Shown: positions 7,441 to 16,102, numbered from the stretch's first letter. The stretch: 64,000 bases of DNA from Pseudomonas sp. P8_229 (GCF_034008635.1 NZ_CP125378.1:710501-774500), one strand, 5' to 3'. Notes: generated by a model from the letters alone, not told the origin. Numbers and translations: made by a program.

Positions 7441-9284
7441 CGATAACCACGGGCCTGCAGATCGAACAGGCTGGCGTAGTGTCCGTTGGCGGCGATCAGG
7501 CTGTCGTGATCGCCCTGCTCCAGGATCCGCCCGCCCTCCAGAACGATGATCTGATCGGCGTTGCGCACACTGGAAAAACGGTGGGAGATCAGCAAGGTCA
7601 TGCGACCTTCGGTGTGCTGGCTGAAATGCTCGAACACCGCCGCTTCCGCAGCAGGGTCCAGCGCCGAGGTCGGTTCGTCGAGGATCAGGATGTCGGCATC
7701 GCGGCGCATGTAGGCCCGGGACAAGGCAATCTTCTGCCATTGCCCACCGGACAATTCCTGACCACCGGCAAACCAGCGGCCCAATTGCGTGGCGTAGCCG
7801 CGGTCAAGTCCTTCAATGAACGGTGCGGCCATGCCTTCGGCAGCCGCGGCCTTCCAGCGTTGCTCTTCATTGAACGCCGCGGTATCGCCGACGCCGATGT
7901 TTTCACCCACGGTGAACTGGTAGCGGATGTAGTCCTGGAAAATCACGCCGATACGCCGGCGCAGCGTGGTCTCTTCCCAATCCTGCAAGTCGCTGCCATC
8001 GAGCAGAATACGCCCTTGATCGGGTCGATACAGGCGAGTCAGCAGTTTGATCATTGTGGTCTTGCCTGAGCCGTTCTCCCCCACCAGCGCCATGCTCTTG
8101 CCTGGCACCAGGTGCAGGTCGATACCTTCCAGCGCCGCACGGTTGGCCCCCGGATACCGGAAGCCGACGTTTTCAAAGCGCAGGCCATCGCCCGGTTGCG
8201 CGCCGACAGTGAGATGACCGGAGTCGGCCAGCACCGGTTCGGCCAGGTATTCGTAAAGGTTCGACAGGTATAAACCGTCCTCGTACAAACCGCTGATCGC
8301 GCTCAGGCTGCTGCTGACCGCCCCCTGTCCCTGCTTGAACAGCACCAGGTACATGGTCATTTGGCCCAGACTGATATTGCCATGCACTGCGTCGATCACC
8401 ACCCAGGCATAAGCCAGATAGAAAGCCCCGGTGCCGAGCAATCCAAGGCCGAAACCCCAGCCATCGCGACGCAAGGTCAGGCGCCGGTCCTCGGCATAAA
8501 GTCTGGCGAACGTGTCCCGGTAACGCTGCAACAGCAACGGCGCGAAGCCGAACAGTTTGACTTCTTTGATGTAGGCCTCGTGGGACAGCAAGGTTTCGAT
8601 GTAGCTTTGCTGTCGGCTCTCTGGCGCACGGCGGGTGAACAAGCGGAAAGCATCGCCGGAAAAGTGCGCCTCGGCAAAAAACACCGGCAACGCGCCGACC
8701 ACCAGCAACACCAGTGCCCACGGCGAAAAATGCACCAGCAACACACCGAAGCTGATCAGCATGATCAGGTTCTGGATCAATCCCAGCGACTTCATCACCA
8801 ACGCCAGCGGCCGGGTCGAGGCTTCGCGGCGCACGCGGACCAGTTTGTCGTAGAACTCGGAGTTCTCGAACTGCACCAGCGACAGGGTCTGCGCCTTTTC
8901 CAGAATCAGCGTGTTGACCTTCTGTCCCAACTGCACCCGCAGCAGCGACTGCTGGACCGACAACGCTCGTTGTGTGCCGGACAACAGCGCCAATACCCCC
9001 GCCTCCATCAATACATAACGCAATACCGGCCACAGTGGCACATCACCCTGCTGCGCGTGCATCTGCATCGCCGTCACCACCGCATCGACAATACGCTGGC
9101 CCAGCCACGCGGCCAGCGCCGGCAATACACCGGCAATCAGGGTCGCCAGCACCAGTCCCAGAAATAATCCGCGTGACGTCGCCCAGACCAGCAACAAGGC
9201 GCGCCGGGCCTGATCGAACAGAGCGTTGAATCGGGAAATCAAAGGCATGCAATGGTGCGCTCGGCAACGGGTAGAGCGTGCCAT
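7437..9284 (-). CDS. ABC transporter, fused membrane and ATPase domains (exporter type)
   Basis: This 615-residue half-transporter is expected to work as a homodimer. Hydrophobic segments occupy residues about 30-345 (six predicted helices, for example LFLGLVLATLIAGVLPALAAW and LALVLLVVGALPVFF). The ATPase follows: Walker A GENGSGKT 402-409, Q-loop near FQDYIRY, signature LSGGQ 511-515, Walker B ILILDEP 532-538 and H-loop LISHR. ATG 9284 has GGAG five bases upstream; M13 (9248) is a weaker alternative. The substrate (lipid, peptide or drug) cannot be told from sequence and no substrate gene lies next to it. Confidence 0.88.
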   Translation of the reverse strand: MARSTRCRAHHCMPLISRFNALFDQARRALLLVWATSRGLFLGLVLATLIAGVLPALAAWLGQRIVDAVVTAMQMHAQQGDVPLWPVLRYVLMEAGVLALLSGTQRALSVQQSLLRVQLGQKVNTLILEKAQTLSLVQFENSEFYDKLVRVRREASTRPLALVMKSLGLIQNLIMLISFGVLLVHFSPWALVLLVVGALPVFFAEAHFSGDAFRLFTRRAPESRQQSYIETLLSHEAYIKEVKLFGFAPLLLQRYRDTFARLYAEDRRLTLRRDGWGFGLGLLGTGAFYLAYAWVVIDAVHGNISLGQMTMYLVLFKQGQGAVSSSLSAISGLYEDGLYLSNLYEYLAEPVLADSGHLTVGAQPGDGLRFENVGFRYPGANRAALEGIDLHLVPGKSMALVGENGSGKTTMIKLLTRLYRPDQGRILLDGSDLQDWEETTLRRRIGVIFQDYIRYQFTVGENIGVGDTAAFNEEQRWKAAAAEGMAAPFIEGLDRGYATQLGRWFAGGQELSGGQWQKIALSRAYMRRDADILILDEPTSALDPAAEAAVFEHFSQHTEGRMTLLISHRFSSVRNADQIIVLEGGRILEQGDHDSLIAANGHYASLFDLQARGYR

Positions 9285-9450
9285 GGTACTCCGCAGGTTT
9301 ATTCCGTGCTGAGACTGGGCCTTTTCATGAGAAAAACATCTGGAAAAACTCTGCCCGTTCCGGCGTCCAATGCTCTGCTATGTTTTAACCGCCTTTCGCG
9401 GAACCTGGCGAAAATCGCCTCACTCCGCGCCTACTGCCAGGACCGCTACC

Positions 9451-9864
9451 ATGAGAATCAATCCCTACCTGATCTTCAACGGCAACTGCCGCGAAGCCTT
9501 CACCTTCTACGAGCAAGCCTTGCAAGGAAAACTCGAAGCAATGATGACCTTCGGCGAAACACCCGCCGCCGAGCACGTACCGAAAGAGCACCACAACCTG
9601 GTCATCCATACCTGCCTGAAGGTCGGAGACCAGATGATCATGGCCTCCGACACCACACCTGACCGGCCGACCGGGGGCATGAGCGGGTGCTCGATCTCCC
9701 TCAATGTCGACAGCATTGCCGAAGCCGAGCGAGTGTTTAATGCGCTGGCCAAGGACGGCCGCGTCGACATGCCGCTGGAGGCGACGTTCTGGGCCGCTCG
9801 CTTCGGCATGCTGGTGGACCGCTTTGGCGTGTCATGGATGGTCAATTGCGAGCGCGACAAGTGA
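9451..9864 (+). CDS. VOC/glyoxalase superfamily protein, PhnB-like
   Basis: This 137-residue single-domain protein has the opening MRINPYLIFNGNCREAFTFY and the internal CLKVGDQMIMASDT that mark the PhnB/3-demethylubiquinone-methyltransferase-like branch of the vicinal oxygen chelate fold. The segment WAARFGMLVDRFGVSWMVN is the usual C-terminal strand. ATG 9451 has AGGA upstream. Members of this group are often metal-binding but their reactions are mostly unknown. A terminator follows directly. Confidence 0.83.
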   Translation: MRINPYLIFNGNCREAFTFYEQALQGKLEAMMTFGETPAAEHVPKEHHNLVIHTCLKVGDQMIMASDTTPDRPTGGMSGCSISLNVDSIAEAERVFNALAKDGRVDMPLEATFWAARFGMLVDRFGVSWMVNCERDK

Positions 9865-9886
9865 CGCTGAGGTTTCGTCAGGCATG

Positions 9887-9917
9887 AAAAAGCCCAACCT
9901 CTTCAGATTGGGCTTTT
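9887..9917. terminator. Bidirectional rho-independent terminator
   Basis: AAAAGCCCAA pairs with TTGGGCTTTT. The A and T runs on both sides let it terminate the PhnB-like gene on the plus strand and the small secreted protein gene on the minus strand. Confidence 0.85.
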
Positions 9918-9921
9918 CTGA

Positions 9922-10251
9922 TTATCGCTGGGCCAGCTCATGCCGCACGCATTGCTCGTAATAGGTCTGCTTGACCGCCGCCGGTTTGAGCGTCGAGGTA
10001 CTGTTGTAAGTCTGTTCGGTGATCCCCATCGCCGTCATGCGCATCCACGGTTGCTGGAACTTGCGCACCTGCAATTGCTTGCGCGCACCGTACAGGGATA
10101 TCCCCGACAGCTTCGACTGCTGGGCACCGGCAGCGATGTCTGAACCCCACGTACAGGCAAACCGATGACTCTTGCTCAACTCTTTCGCCTGGACTCCCGA
10201 GGCAAATGCAGCCAGGGAAAGCGTTGCAACGGTTATGACAATCGTCCGCAT
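9922..10251 (-). CDS. Hypothetical secreted protein
   Basis: This 109-residue protein has a clear signal peptide (MRTIVITVATLSLAAFASGVQA, cleavage expected after Ala22-Lys). The mature part is about 87 residues with two cysteines (Cys33 in FACTW and Cys102 in YYEQCVRHE) that could form one disulphide in the periplasm. It lies between two terminator-bounded genes and is monocistronic. I do not recognise a family. Confidence 0.7.
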   Translation of the reverse strand: MRTIVITVATLSLAAFASGVQAKELSKSHRFACTWGSDIAAGAQQSKLSGISLYGARKQLQVRKFQQPWMRMTAMGITEQTYNSTSTLKPAAVKQTYYEQCVRHELAQR

Positions 10252-10418
10252 ATAGCCAACCTAACCTTTTGAAAAAAGGCGAGTTTGCCCGGTCCGGGGA
10301 AACCAGGGGGCCAGCAATTTGCCGCCTTGCTTCAGCGCCTGCCGCTCGTCCAACGGGCGGCACCCTGGCCCTGCCCGTGTCTCCAATACGCTACACCCCT
10401 CGTACGGAAGGTCTGGAA

Positions 10419-10694
10419 ATGAACAAGACAATTGCAACCTTGGCACTGGCAAGCCTGATGTTGACGGGCTCGGGCTTCTCACTGGCAACCGAGAAGGCAG
10501 GATCCGCCGCGCCACCCACTGCCATTCCGGGCGTGAACCAGTCCAGCAACACGTCTGAATCCAACGAAGAGAAAGCCAACAAAAAAGGTGAAGAAGCCTC
10601 GGGTTCGAACTCCGGCGCAGAATCGAAAGAAACCGAGAAAGACACGGCGACCTCCAGCGACTCGGAAGACATTCAGAGCAAGCCAAAACAGTAA
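10419..10694 (+). CDS. Hypothetical small secreted, disordered acidic protein
   Basis: 91 residues from ATG 10419, which has GGAAGG upstream. Residues 1-23 are a signal peptide (MNKTIATLALASLMLTGSGFSLA). The remainder is low-complexity and rich in Ser, Glu, Lys and Asn (for example EEKANKKGEEASGSNSG) with no cysteines, and is predicted to be unstructured in the periplasm. An in-frame upstream extension has no ribosome site. Function unknown. Confidence 0.68.
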   Translation: MNKTIATLALASLMLTGSGFSLATEKAGSAAPPTAIPGVNQSSNTSESNEEKANKKGEEASGSNSGAESKETEKDTATSSDSEDIQSKPKQ

Positions 10695-10725
10695 CCACTG
10701 GATTGAACGGCAGTGAACGCCGATC

Positions 10726-10971
10726 ATGCTGGAGATTGTCAATTTCCTGCAGATGAATGAGCGAATGCCGAAAAAACCAGCGCAAACTCCAGTCACAGCG
10801 ACCACCGCCGCTGACATCGAACGCTCGATCCAGGCGCTTAACAAAATGGCCGAGCGCCTGTGGGGCGACGGCCGGGAAGCTGAGGCAAAGGCGCTTCTGG
10901 ATGCACTGGATGCACTGAACCGGGCGCTGGACCGGATCAGGATTGGTGAGAGCCGCAGGGTTCTGCATTGA
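10726..10971 (+). CDS. Hypothetical small cytosolic protein
   Basis: 81 residues if started at ATG 10726; in-frame ATGs at 10753 and 10765 are alternatives and none has a good ribosome site. The C-terminal part (DIERSIQALNKMAERLW, then AEAKALLDALDALNRALD) is amphipathic and helical, like a small helical hairpin. The stop is fused to the next gene's start region (ATTGAG), which suggests co-translation. I do not recognise a family. Confidence 0.5.
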   Translation: MLEIVNFLQMNERMPKKPAQTPVTATTAADIERSIQALNKMAERLWGDGREAEAKALLDALDALNRALDRIRIGESRRVLH

Positions 10972-11237
10972 GCCCTGCCTGCGCGCAGCAACTTCTGAGC
11001 CGCCGCGCAAAACTCACGCGAATGAAAAAGGCCAATGGCAATGCGGCACCTTCGAAAAGCAACCGGCCTTTGAACCCGGTCCAGCGTATGCAACTGAACA
11101 GGGCCCGCGTGCTCCTGGAAACCAGCCGATACTCCGTTGAATCCATTGCCGAGCAGGTGGGATACAAGGATGCCACCGCCCTGCGGCGACTTATGCGCCG
11201 CCTGTTGAACGTCTCCCCAAAACAGCAGCGCCGGTAA
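10968..11237 (+). CDS. HTH-only protein or remnant of an AraC/GlxA-type regulator
   Basis: The C-terminal 50 residues (RARVLLETSRYSVESIAEQV, GYKDATALRRLMRRLLNVSP) are a clear second helix-turn-helix of AraC/GlxA regulators, the part that normally ends a protein of about 320 residues. There is no sensor domain and only half of the usual double HTH. Starts available are TTG 10968, overlapping the previous stop, or ATG 11022 (71 residues). It could be a functional small DNA-binding protein or the tail of a deleted gene. Confidence 0.5.
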   Translation: MSPACAQQLLSRRAKLTRMKKANGNAAPSKSNRPLNPVQRMQLNRARVLLETSRYSVESIAEQVGYKDATALRRLMRRLLNVSPKQQRR

Positions 11238-11422
11238 AACCTGGCATCCAGAGCTGGATCCTTCAGAGGATCACCCACTGTGTTTCAGCGAGTGCCGTGT
11301 TCATTCGTTCGTAGCAACAAGATGCAAGAACATGTCCATTGCTGCATTGCCCTGCAGCAATGGTGTGTGAGGTCAGGCTCGTGCGAAACTTCACCGACTC
11401 ACGAATCACGGACGGTGTTGAA

Positions 11423-11956
11423 ATGGTATGCCTGCTTGCTGTCTCTGGAAGTCTGCGCCAGACCTCCTCCAACTCAATTTTGCTCCGAGCAGCTGAGCGT
11501 CTATGCCCTGAAGGGGCATTGGTCATGCATTACGACGGTATAGGTGCATTGCCTCACTTCAACCCGGATCTGCTCGAAGATCCCCCTGAGGCAGTCATCG
11601 CGTTATGCTCAATTATCGGGCAAGCGGACGGGCTGTTGTTTTCATGCCCCGAATACGCGCGAGGTATTCCCGGTTCATTCAAAAACATGCTCGATTGGCT
11701 CGTGAGCAGTGCAGAGTTTCCGGGCAAGCCTGTCGCGCTTTTCAACGCGTCACCCAGAGCCAGTCACGCGCAAGCTGCATTACGCCTGGTACTGGATACG
11801 ATGTCCGCTCGCATCATCGAGGAAGCGTCAATGACTGTTAACCTCCTGTCCAGCCAACTGAGCGCCGAAAGCATCGCCACCGACCCGGTGATGGGACCAA
11901 AGATCGTTACTGCACTCGGCGCCTTTAAACGACGCCTCGAAAATCAAGATTTTTGA
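11423..11956 (+). CDS. NADPH-dependent FMN reductase family protein
   Basis: This 177-residue flavodoxin-like protein has a phosphate-binding loop SGSLRQTSSNSILL at residues 9-21. SCPEYARGIPGSFKNMLDW at 74-92 is the conserved NAD(P)H:quinone/chromate/azo reductase signature that contacts the flavin. It is expected to be a cytosolic homodimer or tetramer that reduces quinones, azo dyes or metal ions with NAD(P)H. Start ATG 11423. It converges with a LysR gene, with 91 bases between their stops. Confidence 0.83.
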   Translation: MVCLLAVSGSLRQTSSNSILLRAAERLCPEGALVMHYDGIGALPHFNPDLLEDPPEAVIALCSIIGQADGLLFSCPEYARGIPGSFKNMLDWLVSSAEFPGKPVALFNASPRASHAQAALRLVLDTMSARIIEEASMTVNLLSSQLSAESIATDPVMGPKIVTALGAFKRRLENQDF

Positions 11957-12047
11957 TACTCCAACACGGGTTTCACCCGATGGCGTTCCTTCGAGTTGCC
12001 ATAGACGACGCCCCGTACACGGCAGAGATCGTTGTTCTGCCGATATT

Positions 12048-12950
12048 TTACAGGTCCCCTTCCAAGCGGCAGCCCTCGACGTTTTCCACGGACAGGGCTT
12101 CGAGCATTACCTGCTCCAGGATGGCAAAGAAACATTTGATGTGGGCCTGCTTCAATGCCTGAGGCCGGGTCACCAGATAGACCTCCATGTCGGGAAGGTG
12201 GATATCCGGGAACAGCTCGATCAGATCCTTCGCCAGTAAACGGGGCAATACCGCCACCCCCATACCTCGCCTCACCGATTCGAGTTGCGCGACGAACGAA
12301 TTCACACTGATCTGCGCGCGCTCCAGGCCCGCGGCCTTTGCCGCTCGCATTTGCGGCAACATGTCCAGCGGCGGAAGCAAGGCAATGTTGATCGCAGTGC
12401 CCGGCGTCACCCGCGGATGCCGTTTCAGATAATCTGCATCGGCGAAGACACCATAAGCGAGCCTGCCTATGGGTCGATAAATCAGCGACGGTTCGCCCAG
12501 ATGAGCAGTGCGTACAGCAATGTCTGCCACGCCGCGAACGATCTTGTGAAAGTCGCTGGTTACCATCAACTCCACCGAGCAACGCGGGTGCAGAGAAGTG
12601 AAACGACTCGCGGCCTCCAGCACGCATGACGAGAACCCCTCTCCGGCACTGACCAGGACACTGCCAGACAGCGCTGTGTTGAGCTCGGATATGCCCGCAA
12701 CGGTTTGACGCCTCAAGCCCGCTTCCGCCGCCAAGGCGACTTCAACGAGAGATTGGCCCCGCGAGGTCAACCAGCATCCTTCAACGCCCCGCTCGACGAG
12801 TGGCTCGCCCAGTGCGATCTCAAGTTGGGTCAGCCGGCGGGACACGGTAGACGCCGCGATTCCCAGGAACTGACCAGCTTGAAGGAAGCTGCCACGCCGA
12901 GAAACTGCCAACAGCAGACGAAGATCGTCCCAATTTGCTTGCAACGCCAT
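12048..12950 (-). CDS. LysR family transcriptional regulator, divergent from the SnoaL/SDR operon
   Basis: This 300-residue LysR regulator begins at ATG 12950 with a strong GGGAGGA ribosome site; the longer in-frame extension is not needed. The HTH is at residues about 5-62 (WDDLRLLLAVSRRGSFLQAG, AASTVSRRLTQLEIAL) and the effector domain at about 90-290. It is transcribed away from a three-gene operon (13068-15144). A perfect CTGCATA/TATGCAG inverted repeat lies in the 117-base gap, so it probably regulates that operon and itself. The effector is unknown. Confidence 0.87.
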   Translation of the reverse strand: MALQANWDDLRLLLAVSRRGSFLQAGQFLGIAASTVSRRLTQLEIALGEPLVERGVEGCWLTSRGQSLVEVALAAEAGLRRQTVAGISELNTALSGSVLVSAGEGFSSCVLEAASRFTSLHPRCSVELMVTSDFHKIVRGVADIAVRTAHLGEPSLIYRPIGRLAYGVFADADYLKRHPRVTPGTAINIALLPPLDMLPQMRAAKAAGLERAQISVNSFVAQLESVRRGMGVAVLPRLLAKDLIELFPDIHLPDMEVYLVTRPQALKQAHIKCFFAILEQVMLEALSVENVEGCRLEGDL

Positions 12951-12969
12951 GCGTCCTGTCCTCCCTGGT

Positions 12970-12996
12970 CTGCATATGTGCAAAGCCATTATGCAG
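12970..12996. promoter_or_regulatory. Inverted repeat, candidate LysR operator
   Basis: CTGCATA at 12970-12976 and TATGCAG at 12990-12996 are perfect 7-base arms separated by 13 bases. They sit between a LysR gene and its divergent operon, the usual place for an LTTR box. Binding is inferred, not shown. Confidence 0.55.
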
Positions 12997-13067
12997 TAGT
13001 CGCTGTTTTTCGGCCGCGGCCTCAAAGGTATATCTGCAGGCCCTCGAACACGAATGGACTGGACTAT

Positions 13068-13487
13068 ATGACTACTGGCCCCAACGACTTTGCGGAACGC
13101 GCCGCCAGCGCCTTCAATCGCCATGATGTGGAGGCGATGCTTGCGCTGGTTTGCGAAGACTTCATCTACCTCGACAGCATGGGGATACAAACCGGTCGCG
13201 AAGCCCTGCGCAAACGGGAGAGTGCATTGTTAGAAGCGCTCCCCGATGCCCACGTAATCTACAGCCCATTCGCCGTCAGTAACGATCGTTTGGCGCTGAC
13301 TGCCTTCCTGACCGGCACATTCGCCGCCCCCTTGGTGCTGCCAGGCCGGGTGATTGCACCTCATGGACGCCATATCACCGCGTACTACGCCGCACACTTC
13401 ACCTTCAAAAACGGGCTGGTCATTCGTGAAGAGGCCTTCTTCGACAGTGCAGTGCTGCTGCCGTTAACCCATCCGGCAGAGGATTGA
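13068..13487 (+). CDS. SnoaL-like / nuclear transport factor 2 family protein
   Basis: 139 residues, starting at ATG 13068. The opening FAERAASAFNRHDVEAMLAL, followed by DFIYLDSMG and the late ITAYYAAHFTFKNGLVIREE, fits the SnoaL/NTF2 cone fold. That fold includes polyketide cyclases, ketosteroid isomerase-like enzymes and many small-molecule binders. It is the first gene of an operon: the next start is 4 bases after its stop. With an SDR enzyme as partner it may isomerise or hydrate the SDR substrate (inference). Confidence 0.75.
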   Translation: MTTGPNDFAERAASAFNRHDVEAMLALVCEDFIYLDSMGIQTGREALRKRESALLEALPDAHVIYSPFAVSNDRLALTAFLTGTFAAPLVLPGRVIAPHGRHITAYYAAHFTFKNGLVIREEAFFDSAVLLPLTHPAED

Positions 13488-13490
13488 GCC

Positions 13491-14552
13491 ATGTACAGTG
13501 TATTCGTTACCGGTGCGACCGGTTTGTTGGGTAACAACCTGGTACGTGAACTGGTCGCTCGTGGTTACTCGGTCAAAGCCCTGGTCCGTTCAAAAGCCAA
13601 AGGACAACAGCAGTTCGACAATTTGCCCAGTGTCGAACTCATCGTCGGGGACATGGCCGATGTCGACGCATTCGCAGCGTCACTGCAAGGTTGCGATACG
13701 GTGTTTCACACTGCGGCGTTCTTTCGCGACAACTACAAGGGCGGCAACCACTGGAAGGAACTCGAAAAGATCAACGTCGCCGGTACGCGCGACCTGATTC
13801 ACCAGGCCTACCGCGCCGGCATACGGCGGTTCATCCATACGTCCTCCATAGCCGTGCTCGATGGCGTACCTGGCTCGCTCATTGATGAGACATGTCTGCG
13901 GGCCGACGCCGATGCGGATGACTACTACCGCAGCAAGATCCTCGCCGACCGCGTCATCCTGTCGTTCCTGCAAGCACATCCCGAGATGCATGCCTGCATG
14001 GTGCTGCCCGGTTGGATGTGGGGTCCTGCCGACATTGGCCCGACCTCCTCGGGGCAGTTGGTCAACGATGTCGTACACGGCAAGTTACCCGGGCTGATCC
14101 CAGGCAGTTTCTCCGTCGTCGATGCACGTGATGTGGCATTCGCGCTGATTGCTGCGGCCAAACATGGCCGACGCGGTGAACGCTATCTCGCGGCGGGCCG
14201 GCATATGACGATGCGTCAGTTGGTTCCTGTTCTAGGACGTATAGCGGGCGTCAAGACACCCGTTCGACAACTACCGCTCCCCCTTCTATACACTTTGGCG
14301 GCTGTGCAGGAGATCTATGCGCGCCTTACCGGCAAGCCGATTCTGCTGAGCATGGCCACGTTGCGCCTGTTGATACGAGAGGAGGACCGTTCCTGTTTCA
14401 ACCACCGCAAGAGTGAACAGGAGCTTGGCCTGAGTTTCAGGTCGCTAGAGCTGACAATCACTGACACCGTGGCGTGGTACCGTGATCATGGCTGGTTTGA
14501 AAGCCACAGTGCCTCGAAGAAAAAAAACTCATCCGCCATGATCGACATCTGA
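13491..14552 (+). CDS. NAD(P)-dependent epimerase/dehydratase (extended SDR)
   Basis: This 353-residue extended short-chain dehydrogenase/reductase has its nucleotide-binding loop TGATGLLG at 7-14 and an acidic or basic selectivity region LVRSKAK after strand 2. The active-site pair Tyr145/Lys149 is in YYRSK, preceded by HTSSIAVLDG. The hopanoid-associated and dihydroflavonol-reductase-like SDRs share this layout. It is the second gene of the LysR-divergent operon, 3 bases after the SnoaL gene. The natural substrate is unknown. Confidence 0.82.
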   Translation: MYSVFVTGATGLLGNNLVRELVARGYSVKALVRSKAKGQQQFDNLPSVELIVGDMADVDAFAASLQGCDTVFHTAAFFRDNYKGGNHWKELEKINVAGTRDLIHQAYRAGIRRFIHTSSIAVLDGVPGSLIDETCLRADADADDYYRSKILADRVILSFLQAHPEMHACMVLPGWMWGPADIGPTSSGQLVNDVVHGKLPGLIPGSFSVVDARDVAFALIAAAKHGRRGERYLAAGRHMTMRQLVPVLGRIAGVKTPVRQLPLPLLYTLAAVQEIYARLTGKPILLSMATLRLLIREEDRSCFNHRKSEQELGLSFRSLELTITDTVAWYRDHGWFESHSASKKKNSSAMIDI

Positions 14553-14577
14553 CGCTCGGAAAAAACAAGGACGTAAA

Positions 14578-15144
14578 ATGTTGAAAAGGGAAATCATCCT
14601 GATGCGTCACGGTCAGCCAAAACTGGCCGCAACGGACAAAATTTCAGTGTTCGAGATGAAAGACTGGATCGAACAATACGACCGATCCGAAATTACCCAT
14701 CACCCGGTCCCACATGCCAGCCTGCAACTCGCCGCAACCGCCAAGGTGATTGTTTCAAGCAGCGCGCCACGTGCGCTGAGTTCCGTCCAGGCGCTCGGCC
14801 TGAAGCCTGCACTGGTCGACGCGCTTTTCTGCGAAGCACAACTACCTTCAGGCCATTGGAAACTGCCACGGCTATCGCCGTTTACCTGGGCAATTATCCT
14901 TCGAGTTTTATGGCTGTGCGGTTACTCACGCAATGTCGAATCCGCCGGCGTTGCAAGGAGGCGCGCCAGCACGGCAGCCAAGCGATTGCAGTCCATTGCC
15001 AGCGATGGACCGGTTTTGCTGCTCGGCCATGGCTTGATGAACCGAATGATCGCCAAACAACTGATGGCCGATGGATGGGCGCGCCAAAAACGTAACGGCA
15101 GCCAGTACTGGAATGCGACCGTGTATCAATATGGCGATGTGTAA
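14578..15144 (+). CDS. Histidine phosphatase (phosphoglycerate mutase-like) family protein
   Basis: This 188-residue protein has the catalytic RHG motif at residues 10-12 (MRHGQP, phosphorylated His11) and the second histidine in LLGHGLMNRM (His151). Arg65 in SSSAPRALSS is the expected phosphate ligand. The insert with PFTWAIILRVLWLCGY is unusually hydrophobic for the family. It is the last gene of the SnoaL/SDR operon (25-base gap), so it may remove phosphate from the operon's substrate or product (inference). Confidence 0.8.
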   Translation: MLKREIILMRHGQPKLAATDKISVFEMKDWIEQYDRSEITHHPVPHASLQLAATAKVIVSSSAPRALSSVQALGLKPALVDALFCEAQLPSGHWKLPRLSPFTWAIILRVLWLCGYSRNVESAGVARRRASTAAKRLQSIASDGPVLLLGHGLMNRMIAKQLMADGWARQKRNGSQYWNATVYQYGDV

Positions 15145-15240
15145 GAGGCGGGTTGTTACAGAGGATGGAAAGAGGAGGTAATTCCAGGTCTGAATATCAG
15201 CGAAATTACCGGGTAGTTTTGCGCGGGTTTTGCGCAGGCA

Positions 15241-15270
15241 CAAAAAAGCCGATCCATATGATCGGCTTAA
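15241..15270 (-). terminator. Rho-independent terminator of the tRNA-Pro transcript
   Basis: Read on the minus strand, AAGCCGATC pairs with GATCGGCTT and is followed by a run of six T. It lies 25 bases past the 3' end of tRNA-Pro. Confidence 0.85.
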
Positions 15271-15294
15271 GTGTCTGATTTTACTAAGGAATTA

Positions 15295-15371
15295 TGGTCG
15301 GGACGGAGTGATTCGAACACTCGACCCCTAGCACCCCATGCTAGTGCGCTACCGGACTGCGCTACGCCCCG
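15295..15371 (-). tRNA. tRNA-Pro (anticodon GGG)
   Basis: A 77-base cloverleaf on the minus strand. The acceptor is CGGGGCG/CGTCCCG with one G-T pair, the D arm is GCGCAGTCCGGTAGCGC, and the anticodon stem CTAGC/GCTAG has loop ATGGGGT (anticodon GGG). The T arm contains TTCGAAT. A CCA end is encoded. It lies downstream of the ihfA-merR genes, the usual place in Pseudomonas. Confidence 0.95.
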
Positions 15372-15459
15372 ACTGGTTTGAAACCTGCTCTTCGTCTCGA
15401 AGAGCGCTCAAGAATATAGCGCAAGCTTTTGAAAACTGGAAGTATTCAAACGCAGCTTT

Positions 15460-15816
15460 TTATTTCTTGAGAACCACCAGCACATCTTCAAGCTCGGCAA
15501 TCATCTGGCGGATCATTTGCTTGTATTGGGTGGTGTCGTCTTTGGCTTCATCGCCGGACAAACGCAGGCGCGCGCCGCCGATGGTGAACCCCTGATCGTA
15601 AAGGAGCGCGCGGATCTGCCGGATCATCAGCACGTCCTGGCGCTGATAATACCGGCGGTTTCCGCGGCGTTTGACGGGGTTGAGTTGAGGAAACTCCTGC
15701 TCCCAGTAGCGCAGCACGTGTGGTTTTACGGCACACAGCTCGCTGACTTCACCAATGGTGAAGTAGCGTTTGCCCGGGATGACGGGTAGTTCGTCGTTAT
15801 GACTTGGTTCCAGCAT
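15460..15816 (-). CDS. MerR family transcriptional regulator
   Basis: This 118-residue MerR-type protein starts [15 protein letters not shown]. The winged HTH is in [20 protein letters not shown], followed by the conserved WEQEFPQL and [10 protein letters not shown] short C-terminal helix replaces an effector domain, and no metal-binding cysteines are present. ATG 15816 lies inside the 3' end of ihfA (20-base overlap), so the two are translationally coupled. This pairing with ihfA and pheT is conserved across Pseudomonas; its targets are unknown to me. Confidence 0.9.
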   Translation of the reverse strand: MLEPSHNDELPVIPGKRYFTIGEVSELCAVKPHVLRYWEQEFPQLNPVKRRGNRRYYQRQDVLMIRQIRALLYDQGFTIGGARLRLSGDEAKDDTTQYKQMIRQMIAELEDVLVVLKK

Positions 15817-16099
15817 AAGCCTCAACTCGGGCTTTCAACTTCTGCCCTGGACGAAAGGTGACCACACGGCGAGCCGTGATCGGGATTTCTTCCCCCGTTT
15901 TCGGGTTGCGGCCAGGCCGCTGGCGTTTGTCCCGAAGGTCGAAATTGCCGAAACCGGACAATTTGACCTGCTCGTTGTCTTCAAGAGCGTGCCTGATTTC
16001 CTCGAAAAACAGTTCAACCAATTCCTTGGCTTCCCGCTTGTTCAGGCCCAGTTCTTCATACAGACGTTCCGCCATCTCAGCTTTCGTCAAAGCCCCCAT
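15797..16099 (-). CDS. ihfA: Integration host factor subunit alpha
   Basis: This 100-residue HU/IHF fold protein has the DNA-wrapping beta arm with [13 protein letters not shown] and the typical [14 protein letters not shown]. The N-terminal [17 protein letters not shown] identifies the alpha subunit. It heterodimerises with IhfB, bends DNA sharply, and acts at sigma-54 promoters and in recombination. It starts 3 bases after the pheT stop, as in the enterobacterial pheST-himA operon. Confidence 0.97.
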   Translation of the reverse strand: MGALTKAEMAERLYEELGLNKREAKELVELFFEEIRHALEDNEQVKLSGFGNFDLRDKRQRPGRNPKTGEEIPITARRVVTFRPGQKLKARVEAYAGTKS

Positions 16100-16102
16100 A
16101 CG

